NCBI RefSeq assembly: GCF_020144925.1
Contig: NZ_NSLC01000001.1
Span: 372,001 to 436,000, forward strand
Reading direction: 5' to 3'
From: Afifella sp. IM 167
Lineage (GTDB): Bacteria; Pseudomonadota; Alphaproteobacteria; Rhizobiales; Afifellaceae
DNA: 64,000 nt
The notes beneath the pieces were generated by a model. The model was not told where the DNA came from. It searched no databases and saw only the letters and a program-made list of their open reading frames with translations. The first letter of the stretch is position 1; each line of letters begins with the position of its first letter. The translations under genes and the position numbers were made by a program. This document shows, one piece after another, positions 28,138 to 38,544 of this stretch.

Positions 28138-29175
28138 ATGACCGCCACAGTCCTCGTTGCTGGCGGCAACGGCTATATCGGCAGCCACGTCGTGGTCGAG
28201 CTTGCCGCGGCGGGCTTTTATCCCGTCGTCATCGACAATCTTGCCAATTCCAATCCGGAAGCCACGCGGCGCGTCACCGGCATCGCCGGCCGCGACGTGC
28301 CCCTCCTCGTCGGCGACGTGCGTGACGGCGCCTTCCTCGACGAGGTCTTCCGCGCCTATCCCATCGATGTCGTCATCCATCTCGCCGGCCTGAAGGCGGT
28401 CGGGGAATCGGTGGCAAAGCCCCTCCTCTATTACGACGTCAATGTCGGCGGTGCCGTCGGCCTCTTCCAGGCGATGGACCGGCACGGGGCGAAGCGCATG
28501 GTCTTTTCCTCCTCCGCCACCGTCTACGGCGATCCGGTGACGGTGCCGATCACGGAGGATTTCGCCACCGGCGCGACCAATCCCTATGGCCGCACCAAGC
28601 TGATGATCGAGGAGGTCCTGAGCGACCTCGTCGCCTCCGATCCGGCCTGGCAGGCGATCAGCCTTCGCTACTTCAACCCGGTCGGCGCCCATGACAGCGC
28701 CCTGATCGGCGAGGATCCGAACGACATCCCGAACAACCTCTTTCCCTTCATCGCCCAGGTCGCGGTCGGCCGGCGCGAGAAGCTTTCCGTCTTCGGCAAC
28801 GACTACGCCACGCCCGACGGCACGGGCGTGCGCGACTACATCCATGTGGTCGATCTCGCCCGCGCCCATGTCCGCGCCACCCAGGCCCTCTTGCAGGGCA
28901 CCATCGCCGGCGGGGCCCACATGCCGATCAATCTCGGCACCGGCAACGGCGTCAGCGTGCTTGAGGCCGTGCATGCCTGGCGGCGGGCGACCAATCGCCC
29001 GATCCCTTATGAGGTGGTCGCGCGCCGGCCGGGCGACGTCGCCGCCTGCTATGCCAACTCAGAGCTTGCCGAAAAACTGCTCGACTGGCGCGCCGATTTC
29101 GACCTCGACGCCATGTGCCGCGACCACTGGCGCTGGCAGAGCCGCAATCCGCAGGGCTACGGCGAGCCCGGTTGA
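28138..29175 (+). CDS. galE: UDP-glucose 4-epimerase
   Basis: 345-aa SDR-superfamily epimerase interconverting UDP-glucose and UDP-galactose. NAD motif GGNGYIGSH (residues 8-16), catalytic SSSATVYG and NPYGRTK (YxxxK), RYFNPVGAH and DGTGVRDYIHVVDLA are all present. ATG 28138 is chosen for the SDR start MTATVLVAGG with GGAG about 7 bp upstream. It may share the ugp transcript. Confidence 0.95.
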   Translation: MTATVLVAGGNGYIGSHVVVELAAAGFYPVVIDNLANSNPEATRRVTGIAGRDVPLLVGDVRDGAFLDEVFRAYPIDVVIHLAGLKAVGESVAKPLLYYDVNVGGAVGLFQAMDRHGAKRMVFSSSATVYGDPVTVPITEDFATGATNPYGRTKLMIEEVLSDLVASDPAWQAISLRYFNPVGAHDSALIGEDPNDIPNNLFPFIAQVAVGRREKLSVFGNDYATPDGTGVRDYIHVVDLARAHVRATQALLQGTIAGGAHMPINLGTGNGVSVLEAVHAWRRATNRPIPYEVVARRPGDVAACYANSELAEKLLDWRADFDLDAMCRDHWRWQSRNPQGYGEPG

Positions 29176-29197
29176 GGCAGCCAGCGCAAGGCCAGCC

Positions 29198-30100
29198 TCA
29201 GCTGCCGGCCCAGACCGGGTTCGTCCAGGCCATCCGCCCCGCCGCATCGGTGACGACGACGCGCAGCCAGTCGTCCCTGAAAGGCTCGAACGGCAAACGG
29301 ACGCTTGCAAGACCCTCGCCGCGCTGGTTGCGGGCGCGCGTGCCGCGGCCGAGCACGGCGACGTTCTCCGCCTGCGAGCATTCCACCACCACCTCCTCGC
29401 CGTCGATGGCGAAATCGTGGATGAGCGGCCCCTGGCTCGAATAATAGAGCCCCGCCTTCAGCGCATCGACCAGCGCCTCCGGCTGGTTCTCCGGCGCCTT
29501 CACCATGGTCCAGGCACCGAAAGCGTCGGGAAAGTTGAAATGCGCGTCGTCCGCCGCATAGCCGCCGAGCCGGTAGCCCTCGTTGAGGAGCTGGTCGAGC
29601 ATCACCGCCCCGTCGGGCCGCGCGCATTCGATATCGCAGGTGTAGTTGAAGATCTCCACCGCATGGGCGTGCGGCGCCATCGCCCGCCCGTCCTCTTCGC
29701 TGAGGCCCGACCATTGCGGATGGGCGATGCCGACGAAGGCGCCCGCCGCCCGGGCGCGGGCGGCAAGATCGACGCCGCTCTCCGTCTCGCCGGTCTCGGC
29801 GAAGTCTTCCGGCAGGCCGGCGGCGAGGATGTGCCAGAGCTCGCCCTGGCTGTTGGCCATGGCGTGCAGCTCCGCGCCGAGGATGGTGGTGAAGCGGTTG
29901 GTGCGGAAATCGCGCGTATCGGTGACGGGAAAGCCGTAGCGGGAAAGGAAATGGTCCGACAGGCAGAGGAAGTCGTAGCCGGCATCGCGGTAGCGCGCGC
30001 AGACCTCGTCAGGTGCGAGCGCGCCATCGGAACGGCTCGAATGCGTATGCAGATTGCCGCGCCAGAATCGGCCCGGTGCGGAGAAAGCGTTGATGCCCAT
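29198..30100 (-). CDS. PHP-domain metallohydrolase (CehA/McbA-type)
   Basis: About 300-aa polymerase-and-histidinol-phosphatase-fold protein. Metal ligands are seen in NLHTHSSRSDG near the N-terminus, FLCLSDHF, GAELHAM, IAHPQW and AADDAHF. The start is probably ATG 30100 (MGINAFSAPGRFWRGN), 15 codons after an alternative. Substrate unknown: phosphoester or trinucleotide-type hydrolase. It converges on galE with 22 bp between. Confidence 0.78.
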   Translation of the reverse strand: MGINAFSAPGRFWRGNLHTHSSRSDGALAPDEVCARYRDAGYDFLCLSDHFLSRYGFPVTDTRDFRTNRFTTILGAELHAMANSQGELWHILAAGLPEDFAETGETESGVDLAARARAAGAFVGIAHPQWSGLSEEDGRAMAPHAHAVEIFNYTCDIECARPDGAVMLDQLLNEGYRLGGYAADDAHFNFPDAFGAWTMVKAPENQPEALVDALKAGLYYSSQGPLIHDFAIDGEEVVVECSQAENVAVLGRGTRARNQRGEGLASVRLPFEPFRDDWLRVVVTDAAGRMAWTNPVWAGS

Positions 30101-30199
30101 GCTCGCCCTTTCGCTGTGCCGCCGCATAGGCGGCTTAGATGGCATCGCGATGACGGGCGAGCACGGAATATCGCCTGGAAGAAATGCGGCTGAAGCGCC

Positions 30200-30547
30200 T
30201 CAGGCCGCCTTGCAGGTGATGGACGGCATGTCCTCGCCGTCGTTGTCGTCCTGCGAACCGGCCCCGCCGGCCTGCAGCCGGGCCATTCCTTCGGCCGCCT
30301 GCCAGGTGCGTTTCTCCCGGTCGAAAGACGCGTAGCCCTCTTCGCCGAGGCTTCGCAGCAACCTGAGGGCGGTGCTCTTGTGGAGCCCGACCCGCCGGCT
30401 GAGCTCGGTGAGGCTCAGGGGCCCCTCAGCGGCTGCCAGCGCCTCCAGGACAATAATCGTGCGATGGATAAGCTCCATCGACGCATGGCTTTTCTTCTCT
30501 TCTTCGCCCGCCTCTGCCGGCCCCCCGGCGTGTTCGGGACCTGTCAT
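30200..30547 (-). CDS. Stand-alone IclR-type helix-turn-helix protein
   Basis: 115-aa protein consisting almost only of the IclR N-terminal winged helix (residues about 26-85, with LSLTELSRRVGLHKSTALRLLRSL). The roughly 170-residue effector domain of IclR proteins is absent, and no matching downstream reading frame was seen. The end is an acidic MDG/EDMP-containing tail. The start could be at the internal ATG (MELIHRTI). Possibly a small regulator or a relic; the 165 bp upstream shows no clear operator. Confidence 0.65.
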   Translation of the reverse strand: MTGPEHAGGPAEAGEEEKKSHASMELIHRTIIVLEALAAAEGPLSLTELSRRVGLHKSTALRLLRSLGEEGYASFDREKRTWQAAEGMARLQAGGAGSQDDNDGEDMPSITCKAA

Positions 30548-30712
30548 CTGTTGGGGTTCCTATCTTCGTCACAACGACTGCGTAAATGGGGAGGGAAGCT
30601 GCCCTCTGGCTTGCGCGCGCCGGAGATTTGGAGCGCAGGGTTAACGCGCGCGAAACGATTCCGGCTCGATTGAAATAGCTCCGCCGCGCGCACCGGCAAG
30701 GGATACGCGCGT

Positions 30713-31600
30713 TCAGTTCGACAGGCTGGTGAGGTATCCGATCAGGGTGCGCGTCGCTGTGCCGGTATAGCGGTCGGGATGGCGCAGCAGCGCGAAGTCC
30801 CGCGGAGGCAGATCGATCGGCACCGATTGCAGCCGCCCCGCCGCGATCGCCGCCTGAACCACATGCTCGGAGATGATCGTCGCCCCGGCGCCGGCCTCCA
30901 CCGCCTCGCGCACCGCCTCGTTGCCCGGCAGCGTCAGGAAGATGCGCAGTTCGTCGAGCGACAGGCCGTCGCTGCGGGCAAGATCTTCCAGCACGGCGCG
31001 CGTGCCCGAGCCCACCTCGCGCACCACCCAGGAAAGGGCGCGCAGGTCGATGCGTCCGGGGCCCGTCTCCGGCGGCAGCGGCTGATCGGCGCCGACGACG
31101 AGCACCAGCCGGTCGCTGTCGACCTGCCGGCGCGTGAGCTCGGCATGCTGGATCGGGCCTTCGACCAGGCCGAGATCGGCGCGCCCCTCGGCGACGGCGT
31201 TCTCCACCTGGCGCGTATTGCCGATCACCACATCGAGGCGCACGCCCGGAAAGGCGGCATGATAGGCCGTCAGCCGGCGCGGCAGCCAGTAATTGGCGAT
31301 CGTCTGGCTGGCGGCGATGGAGACAGTGCCCCGGGCGGGATCGGCGATGTCCTCGAGCACACCCTGGGCGGTATTGACCCGCTCCAGGACGCGCCGGGCC
31401 TCCGGCAGGAAGCGCCGGCCGGTCTCCGTCAGCTCGATGCCACGCCCCACCCGGTCGAAAAGCTTCGCCCCGTAGCGTTTCTCCAGGGCGGCGATGGCGG
31501 CGGAGGCGGCCGACTGCGTCATGCCCAGCGCCGCGGCGGCCCGCGTGACGTGCCTCCGCTCCGCGACGGCCACGAAGATGCGCAGCTGATCAAGGGTCAT
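30713..31600 (-). CDS. LysR-family transcriptional regulator, divergent from the soe operon
   Basis: 295-aa LysR regulator: N-terminal winged HTH (VTRAAAALGMTQSAASAAIAALEKRYG, about 18-45) and C-terminal LysR substrate domain. Resembles the CysB/CbbR-like group around sulfur and carbon genes. It is divergent from the 62-aa gene and soeABC, 101 bp between starts, so it is likely their regulator. Effector unknown. Confidence 0.85.
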   Translation of the reverse strand: MTLDQLRIFVAVAERRHVTRAAAALGMTQSAASAAIAALEKRYGAKLFDRVGRGIELTETGRRFLPEARRVLERVNTAQGVLEDIADPARGTVSIAASQTIANYWLPRRLTAYHAAFPGVRLDVVIGNTRQVENAVAEGRADLGLVEGPIQHAELTRRQVDSDRLVLVVGADQPLPPETGPGRIDLRALSWVVREVGSGTRAVLEDLARSDGLSLDELRIFLTLPGNEAVREAVEAGAGATIISEHVVQAAIAAGRLQSVPIDLPPRDFALLRHPDRYTGTATRTLIGYLTSLSN

Positions 31601-31656
31601 GCGCCGAATGATCGATCGTATTAATGAAAATCACAAGAACAATTCGTTGGATTGAT

Positions 31657-31698
31657 TGGAAGCGTTATTCCATATTTGAACCATTCCAAGGGGTTGGA
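31657..31698. promoter_or_regulatory. Two inverted repeats in the LysR-soe divergent region
   Basis: TGGAA-N6-TTCCA at 31657-31672 and TCCAA-N4-TTGGA at 31685-31698 share half-sites. The second ends 3 bp before ATG 31702 and overlaps its ribosome-binding site. Paired dyads between a LysR gene and its target are typical of LysR recognition and activation sites. Confidence 0.45.
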
Positions 31699-31701
31699 CC
31701 A

Positions 31702-31890
31702 ATGCAGATGACTTCCGGTCACGCGCGTGAAAGCGTGATCACCCGGATCCTGAACAGCGTGTTCGGGCCCGTCGAGGGCCTGCTCCTGCGCATGCGCCGC
31801 GACCGCTACCGGCCGGAGAGGCATTACATGCGCGGCTCCGGGCCGAAATCCGGCCCCGACAACGGTCCCGGCCAGGACGGCGCCTCCTAA
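31702..31890 (+). CDS. Small hypothetical protein preceding soeA
   Basis: 62-aa protein, not recognised. Start ATG 31702 with AAGGGG at 31688-31693; an in-frame ATG at 31624 would overlap the regulatory region. A short apolar stretch (VITRILNSVFGPVEGLLLRM) is followed by a basic, Gly/Pro/Asp-rich tail. It stops 3 bp before soeA, so coupling with soeA is likely. It might be a dedicated accessory or maturation factor (inference). Confidence 0.6.
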   Translation: MQMTSGHARESVITRILNSVFGPVEGLLLRMRRDRYRPERHYMRGSGPKSGPDNGPGQDGAS

Positions 31891-31893
31891 GAC

Positions 31894-34818
31894 ATGTCGA
31901 AACACCCTACGAACGGAGCGAACTCCGCTCCCTCGCAGCGGCCTCTTCGCGTCTCGAACGCTCCGGCGGAAGCCGACGGCGTCGACACCTCGCCGCGCGT
32001 CTCCGAAGAGGTCAAGCACTCGACCTGCTACATGTGCGCCTGCCGCTGCGGCATCGACGTGCATCTGGTCGGTGGCGAGGTCCGCTACATCCAGGGCAAC
32101 CGCGACCACCCGGTCAACAAGGGTGTGCTCTGCGCCAAGGGCTCGGCCGGCATCATGCAGCACCTTTCCCCGGCGCGGCTGAGGAAGCCGCTGCTGCGGG
32201 TCGGCGAGCGCGGCGCCGGAGAGTTTCGCGAGATCGAATGGGAGGAGGCGCTCCAGATCGCCACCGACCGCCTGTCGCGCATTCGCTCCACCGATCCGAA
32301 GAAGCTCGCCTTCTTCACCGGCCGCGACCAGTCGCAGTCCCTCACCGGCTGGTGGGCGCAGCAGTTCGGCACCCCCAATTTCGCCGCCCATGGCGGCTTC
32401 TGCTCCGTCAACATGGCGGCGGCGGGTCTTTATACGGTCGGCGGCTCCTTCTGGGAGTTCGGCGAGCCGGACTGGGATAACGCCAAGTACTTCGTCCTTT
32501 TCGGCGTCGCCGAGGACCACGATTCCAATCCGATCAAGATCGGCCTGAAGAAGCTGAAGGAGCGCGGCGCCAAGGTTCTCGCCGTCAATCCCTGCCGCAC
32601 CGGCTACAATGCCATTGCCGACGAATGGGTGGGCATCCGCCCGGGCACGGACGGCCTCTTCGTCCTCGCCCTCGTCCACGAGCTGATCCGCGCCGGCCGC
32701 GTCGATCTGGAATACCTCGTGCGCTACACCAACGCCCATTGCCTGGTGATCGACAATCTCGGCGGCGCCGATCACGGCCTCTTCGCCCGCGACGCGGATG
32801 GAAAGATCCTTGCCTGGGACAAGAAGAAGGGCGCGGCCGTCGATGCGCTCGGCGCCGAGCTCGAGCCCGCGCTTGCCGGCGCCGTCACGGTCGGCGGCAA
32901 GCGCTGTGTGCCGGTCTTCCAGCTGATCGCCGAGCGCTATTCCTCTCCCGAATACGCGCCGGAGGCCGTCGCCGAGCGCTGCGGCGTGCCGGCCGAGACG
33001 ATCCGCCGGATCGCCGCCGAGCTCGCCCATGTCGCCTTCGAGGAAGCGATCGAACTGCCGATCGCCTGGACGGACTGGGCCGGCCGCCGCCACGAGACGA
33101 TGAAGGGCCGCCCGGTCGCCATGCACGCCATGCGCGGCATCTCGGCCCATTCCAACGGCTTCCACACCTGCCGCTCGATCCACCTCCTGCAGGTGCTCCT
33201 CGGCACGGTGGAAGTGCCGGGCGGCTTCCGCTTCAAGGCGCCCTATCCCAAGCCCTGCCCGCCCGGGCTGAAGCCGGCAGGCAAGGACGGCGGCAAGCCG
33301 AACACGCCGCTTTCCGGCGCCCCGCTCGGGTTCGTGGAAGGCCCCGAAGACCTGCTGGTCGATGAGAATGGCGGCCCCATCCGCATCGACAAGGCCTATT
33401 CCTGGCAGGCGCCCGTCGCCGCCCACGGCCTCATGCACATGGTGATCGCCAACGCCTGGCGCGGCGATCCCTACCCGATCGACACGCTCTTCATGTACAT
33501 GGCCAACATGGCCTGGAACTCGTCGATGAACACGACGGGCACCATCGCCATGCTCACCGACAGGGACGAGAAGGGCGACTACAAGATCCCCTTCATCATC
33601 TACTCGGACGCCTATTATTCCGAGACGGTCGCCTATGCCGACCTCGTCCTGCCGGACACCACCTATCTGGAGCGGCACGACTGCATCAGCCTGCTCGACC
33701 GTCCGATCAGCCATGCCGACGGCCCGGCCGACGCGATCCGCCATCCGGTGGTGCAGCCCGACCGCGACGTGCGTCCCTTCCAGACGGTGCTTCTCGACCT
33801 CGGCGCCCGGCTCGGCCTGCCGGGCATGGTGAACGAGGACGGCGGCGCCAAATACGCCGATTACGCCGACTACATCGTCAACCACGAGAGGACGCCCGGC
33901 ATTGGCCCGCTCGCCGGCTGGCGCGGCGAGGACGGCGACACCTTCGGCCGCGGCGCCTCCAATCCGGACCAGCTGAAGCGCTACATCGACAATGGCGGCT
34001 TCTGGCAGCACGAGCTGCCGGAGGATGCGCGCTACTACAAGATGGCGAACCGCTCCTATCTCGATTTCGCCGTCCATATGGGCTTTTTGCCGAAGGCCGA
34101 TCAGATCGTCTTCCAGCTCTATTCGGAGCCGCTGCAGCGCTTCCGCCTCGCCGCCGAGGGCCATGGCGACATCCTGCCGCCGCAGGAGGAGCGACCGCGC
34201 CTCATCGCCGCCTTCGATCCGCTGCCGATCTGGTACCGGCCCTTCGAGCAGGCGGCCGTCGACGGCGAGGCCTTCCCGCTGTCGGCGCTCACCCAGCGGC
34301 CGATGCACATGTACCATTCCTGGGGATCGCAGAATGCGTGGCTGCGCCAGATCACCAGCCAGAACCGCCTCTTCGTGCACAGGAAGACGGCCGCCGGCCT
34401 CGGCCTCGTCGATGACGACTGGGTGTGGATCGAAAGCCACCACGGCCGGGTGAAGGGCCAGATCCGCCTCGTCGACGGGGTGAACCCGGACACGGTCTGG
34501 ACCTGGAACGCCATCGGCAAGCGCCGCGGCGCCTGGATGCTGAAGGACGGCGCCGGCGAGAGCGAGAAGGGCTTCCTCCTCAACCACGCCATCAGCGAGT
34601 TCCTGCCCGGCGACGACACCCATTCCAATTCCGACCCGGTGACGGGCCAGGCTGCCTGGTTCGACCTCAGGGTGCGCATCAAGAAGTGCGACCCGGCCGC
34701 GCTGCCGCGCACCGAGCCGCGCTATCCGCTCCTGGAGACGCCGCCGGGCATTCCCCCCGCCCCGAAAAAGCTTTCCTTCGGGGCGCAGTTCCGCCGCTGG
34801 CGGGAGACCGCGAAATGA
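31894..34818 (+). CDS. soeA: Sulfite:quinone oxidoreductase molybdopterin subunit SoeA-like
   Basis: 974-aa DMSO-reductase-family molybdoprotein. The N-terminal 4Fe-4S motif is C45-x2-C48-x3-C52-x27-C80, and Cys170 in HGGFCSVNMA is the likely molybdenum ligand. There is no Tat leader, which fits the cytoplasmic SoeABC that oxidises sulfite to sulfate. Gene order A-B-C with a four-cluster ferredoxin and DmsC-like anchor matches SoeABC. Closest alternatives are thiosulfate/polysulfide reductases, which have Tat signals. The nearby sox genes support the sulfite role. Confidence 0.85.
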   Translation: MSKHPTNGANSAPSQRPLRVSNAPAEADGVDTSPRVSEEVKHSTCYMCACRCGIDVHLVGGEVRYIQGNRDHPVNKGVLCAKGSAGIMQHLSPARLRKPLLRVGERGAGEFREIEWEEALQIATDRLSRIRSTDPKKLAFFTGRDQSQSLTGWWAQQFGTPNFAAHGGFCSVNMAAAGLYTVGGSFWEFGEPDWDNAKYFVLFGVAEDHDSNPIKIGLKKLKERGAKVLAVNPCRTGYNAIADEWVGIRPGTDGLFVLALVHELIRAGRVDLEYLVRYTNAHCLVIDNLGGADHGLFARDADGKILAWDKKKGAAVDALGAELEPALAGAVTVGGKRCVPVFQLIAERYSSPEYAPEAVAERCGVPAETIRRIAAELAHVAFEEAIELPIAWTDWAGRRHETMKGRPVAMHAMRGISAHSNGFHTCRSIHLLQVLLGTVEVPGGFRFKAPYPKPCPPGLKPAGKDGGKPNTPLSGAPLGFVEGPEDLLVDENGGPIRIDKAYSWQAPVAAHGLMHMVIANAWRGDPYPIDTLFMYMANMAWNSSMNTTGTIAMLTDRDEKGDYKIPFIIYSDAYYSETVAYADLVLPDTTYLERHDCISLLDRPISHADGPADAIRHPVVQPDRDVRPFQTVLLDLGARLGLPGMVNEDGGAKYADYADYIVNHERTPGIGPLAGWRGEDGDTFGRGASNPDQLKRYIDNGGFWQHELPEDARYYKMANRSYLDFAVHMGFLPKADQIVFQLYSEPLQRFRLAAEGHGDILPPQEERPRLIAAFDPLPIWYRPFEQAAVDGEAFPLSALTQRPMHMYHSWGSQNAWLRQITSQNRLFVHRKTAAGLGLVDDDWVWIESHHGRVKGQIRLVDGVNPDTVWTWNAIGKRRGAWMLKDGAGESEKGFLLNHAISEFLPGDDTHSNSDPVTGQAAWFDLRVRIKKCDPAALPRTEPRYPLLETPPGIPPAPKKLSFGAQFRRWRETAK

Positions 34819-35558
34819 CCCAGCTGCCGACTTCGACCGAGAAGAGCCTCGGCCTCGTCATCGACCTCGACACCTGCGTCGGCTGCCAGGCCTGCGTGAC
34901 GAGCTGCAAGGAATGGAACACCGGCGGCCACATGGCCCCGCTGACCGACTACAACCCCTATGAAGGCGGCGCCGACGGCGTCTGGTTCAACCGCGTCCAC
35001 ACCTACGAGCAGGAAGCGGCGAACGGCTGCGGCCATGACCGCACCGTGCATTTCCCGCGCTCCTGCCTGCATTGCGACGAGCCGGCCTGCGTCACGGTCT
35101 GCCCGACCGGCGCCTCCTACAAGCGCTCCTCCGACGGCATCGTCCTCGTCGACGAGGACAAGTGCATCGGCTGCAAGCTCTGCTCCTGGGCCTGCCCCTA
35201 TGGCGCGCGCGAGATGGATATGGATGTCGGCGTGATGAAGAAGTGCACGCTGTGCATCGACCGCATCTACAACGAGAACCTGCCCGAGCGCGACCGCGTT
35301 CCGGCCTGCGTCGCCGCCTGCCCGGCGGGCGCGCGCCATTATGGCGACCTTGCCGACCCCGATTCGCCCGTCTCCCGCCTCGTCGCCGAGCGCGGCGGCG
35401 TCGATCTGATGCCGGAGATGGGCTACCGCCCGGTCAACAAGTACCTGCCGCCCCGCGACCGCGAGCGCACCGGCCCCGCCGTCACCGCCCCCGCCCTGGA
35501 AAGCGCCGATCCGCAGGGCGGCTTCCTCGGCTGGCTCGACGGCGTCCTTTCCCGCTGA
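34815..35558 (+). CDS. soeB: Sulfite:quinone oxidoreductase iron-sulfur subunit SoeB-like
   Basis: 247-aa ferredoxin-like protein with four 4Fe-4S motifs: CVGCQACVTSC, CLHCDEPACVTVC, CIGCKLCSWAC and CTLC...CVAAC. It carries electrons from SoeA to the membrane anchor. Start ATG 34815 overlaps the soeA stop by 4 bp; the open frame upstream is soeA shadow. Confidence 0.88.
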   Translation: MTQLPTSTEKSLGLVIDLDTCVGCQACVTSCKEWNTGGHMAPLTDYNPYEGGADGVWFNRVHTYEQEAANGCGHDRTVHFPRSCLHCDEPACVTVCPTGASYKRSSDGIVLVDEDKCIGCKLCSWACPYGAREMDMDVGVMKKCTLCIDRIYNENLPERDRVPACVAACPAGARHYGDLADPDSPVSRLVAERGGVDLMPEMGYRPVNKYLPPRDRERTGPAVTAPALESADPQGGFLGWLDGVLSR

Positions 35559-35569
35559 ACGGAAGAACG

Positions 35570-36502
35570 ATGCATCCCGCCTTTTCCGTCATCTTCTTCA
35601 CCACCGCCACCGGCGCAGGCTACGGCCTGCTGGCGCTGACCGGCATCTTCTTCGCCTTCGGCGCCGTGCCCGAGGACCGGCTCTTCGGCTTCTTCGCCCT
35701 CGCCATCGCGCTGGCCCTCGTCACCGGAGGCCTCTTCTCCTCCGTCTTCCATCTCGGCAGGCCGGAGCGCGCGCCGCGCGCCTTCAGCCAGTGGAAGACC
35801 TCCTGGCTGTCGCGCGAGGCGGTGGCGGCGACGGCGACCTATGTACCGGCCGCGATTCTCGGCATCGGCTGGGTGATCCTCGGGAGCGACAACGCCATCG
35901 TCGGCGGGGCGGGCATCCTCGCCGCCATCGGCGCGCTCGTCACCCTCGTCACCACCGGCATGATCTACGCCTCGCTGAAGCCGATCCCGCAATGGTCGAG
36001 CCCCTACACGGTGCCGGGCTACATCCTCTATGCGCTGATGACCGGCGCGACGCTGCTCAACGCCCTCGTGCTGCTGGCGGGCGCCGACCACAGCCCGGTC
36101 GCCTTCCTAGCCCCGCTGCTGGTCTTCGCCGGCTGGATCTTCAAGAACGCCGCCTGGCGCCACAACGACCAGCTGGCGATGCCGACGAGCGCCGCCTCCG
36201 CCACGGGCCTCAAGGGCACCGTGCGCTCCGTGGAATGGCCGCATACGGAAGAGAACTATCTGATGAAGGAGATGGGCTACCGGGTGGCGCGCAAGCACGC
36301 CGAAAAGCTCCGCCTCTTCGTCCATGCCGCAGCCTTCGCGGTCCCGCTCGCCCTGACGCTGCTTTCCGCCGTCACCGGCGGCACCTTCGCCGTCGCCGCG
36401 GCCTGCCTCGCCGCCCTCGTCCAAGTGCCGGGCATTTTGACCGAGCGCTGGCTCTTCTTCGCCGAGGCAAAGCACACCGTCTCGCTCTATTACGGGCGGT
36501 AG
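35570..36502 (+). CDS. soeC: Sulfite:quinone oxidoreductase membrane anchor SoeC-like (DmsC family)
   Basis: 310-aa integral membrane protein with about eight hydrophobic segments (first MHPAFSVIFFTTATGAGYG). Anchors SoeAB to the inner membrane and passes electrons to quinone. Start ATG 35570, 11 bp after soeB. No terminator was found in the 36-bp gap before the convergent ATPase gene. Confidence 0.86.
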   Translation: MHPAFSVIFFTTATGAGYGLLALTGIFFAFGAVPEDRLFGFFALAIALALVTGGLFSSVFHLGRPERAPRAFSQWKTSWLSREAVAATATYVPAAILGIGWVILGSDNAIVGGAGILAAIGALVTLVTTGMIYASLKPIPQWSSPYTVPGYILYALMTGATLLNALVLLAGADHSPVAFLAPLLVFAGWIFKNAAWRHNDQLAMPTSAASATGLKGTVRSVEWPHTEENYLMKEMGYRVARKHAEKLRLFVHAAAFAVPLALTLLSAVTGGTFAVAAACLAALVQVPGILTERWLFFAEAKHTVSLYYGR

Positions 36503-36538
36503 AACCGGGCTTTCAGGGCTTCGGCAAAACCTCGCCGA

Positions 36539-37657
<1,119 letters not shown>

Positions 37658-37659
37658 GT

Positions 37660-38544
37660 TCAACCCTTCACGGCGCCGGCCATCAGGCCACGCACGAAAT
37701 AGCGTCCCGAGACGATGTAGACGACGAGCGTCGGCAGCGCCGCCAGCACCGCACCGGCGAAATGCACGTTGTACTCCTTCACCCCCGTCGAGGACTGGAC
37801 GAGGTTGTTGAGCGCCACCGTCATCGGCTGGGAATCGAAGTCGGCGAAGGAGGCGCCGAACAGAAAGTCGTTCCAGATGTTGGTGAACTGCCAGATGATC
37901 GAGACGACGATGATCGGCCCCGAGCTCGGCAGGAGGATGCGCCAGAAGATGCGGAAGAAGCCCGCCCCGTCGACCTGGGCGGAGCGGATGAGCTCCGTCG
38001 GGAAGGCCGCGTAATAATTGCGGAAGAACAGGGTCGTGAAGCCGATGCCGTAGACGACATGCACCATGACGAGGCCGGAGACGGTGCCGGCGAGGCCGAT
38101 CGTGCCGAGCACCTTCGCCATCGGGATGAGGACGATCTGGAAGGGGATGAAGCAGGAAAACAGCATCATCCCGAAGACGATGGAATCGCCCTTGAAGCGC
38201 CATTTCGTCAGGATGTAGCCGTTGATCGCCCCGAGGGCGGCGGAGATCGCCACGGCCGGGAAGACCATCAGGAACGAGTTGATGAAATAGGGTTTCAGGC
38301 CCGTCGCCTGCACGCCGACCTGCGCCGTGCTCCATGCCGAGTGCCAGGGCTCGAAGGTCCACACCTTCGGCAGGGCGAGAAGGTTGCCGCCGCGGATCTC
38401 GCTGAGCGGCTTCACCGAGTTCAGCAGCATGATCACGAGCGGCAGCAGATAGTAGACCGCAAAGACGAGAAGCACGGCGTAGAGGACCGCCCGCCAGAAG
38501 GGCGAGCCCGCGCCGAGCCTGACGCCTTCGCCGCCCGCGCTCAT
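37660..38544 (-). CDS. Sugar ABC transporter permease (MalG type)
   Basis: 294-aa permease from ATG 38544 with about six transmembrane helices. The EAA loop appears as RSAQVDGAGFFRIFWRILLPSSGP and the end is GRYFVRGLMAGAVKG. It overlaps the other permease by 4 bp. Confidence 0.9.
   Translation of the reverse strand: MSAGGEGVRLGAGSPFWRAVLYAVLLVFAVYYLLPLVIMLLNSVKPLSEIRGGNLLALPKVWTFEPWHSAWSTAQVGVQATGLKPYFINSFLMVFPAVAISAALGAINGYILTKWRFKGDSIVFGMMLFSCFIPFQIVLIPMAKVLGTIGLAGTVSGLVMVHVVYGIGFTTLFFRNYYAAFPTELIRSAQVDGAGFFRIFWRILLPSSGPIIVVSIIWQFTNIWNDFLFGASFADFDSQPMTVALNNLVQSSTGVKEYNVHFAGAVLAALPTLVVYIVSGRYFVRGLMAGAVKG

Noticed and set aside
30548-30712. Regulatory site upstream of the IclR-type gene
   Set aside because: No convincing dyad or promoter pair was found in these 165 bp.
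31621-34623. 1000-codon open frame on the minus strand opposite soeA
   Set aside because: Antisense shadow of a GC-rich gene; composition is His/Arg/Gly/Val-skewed with no domain, while the plus strand encodes an intact molybdoprotein.
36503-36538. Terminator between soeC and the convergent sugar ATPase gene
   Set aside because: No stem longer than a few base pairs and no T-run could be seen.
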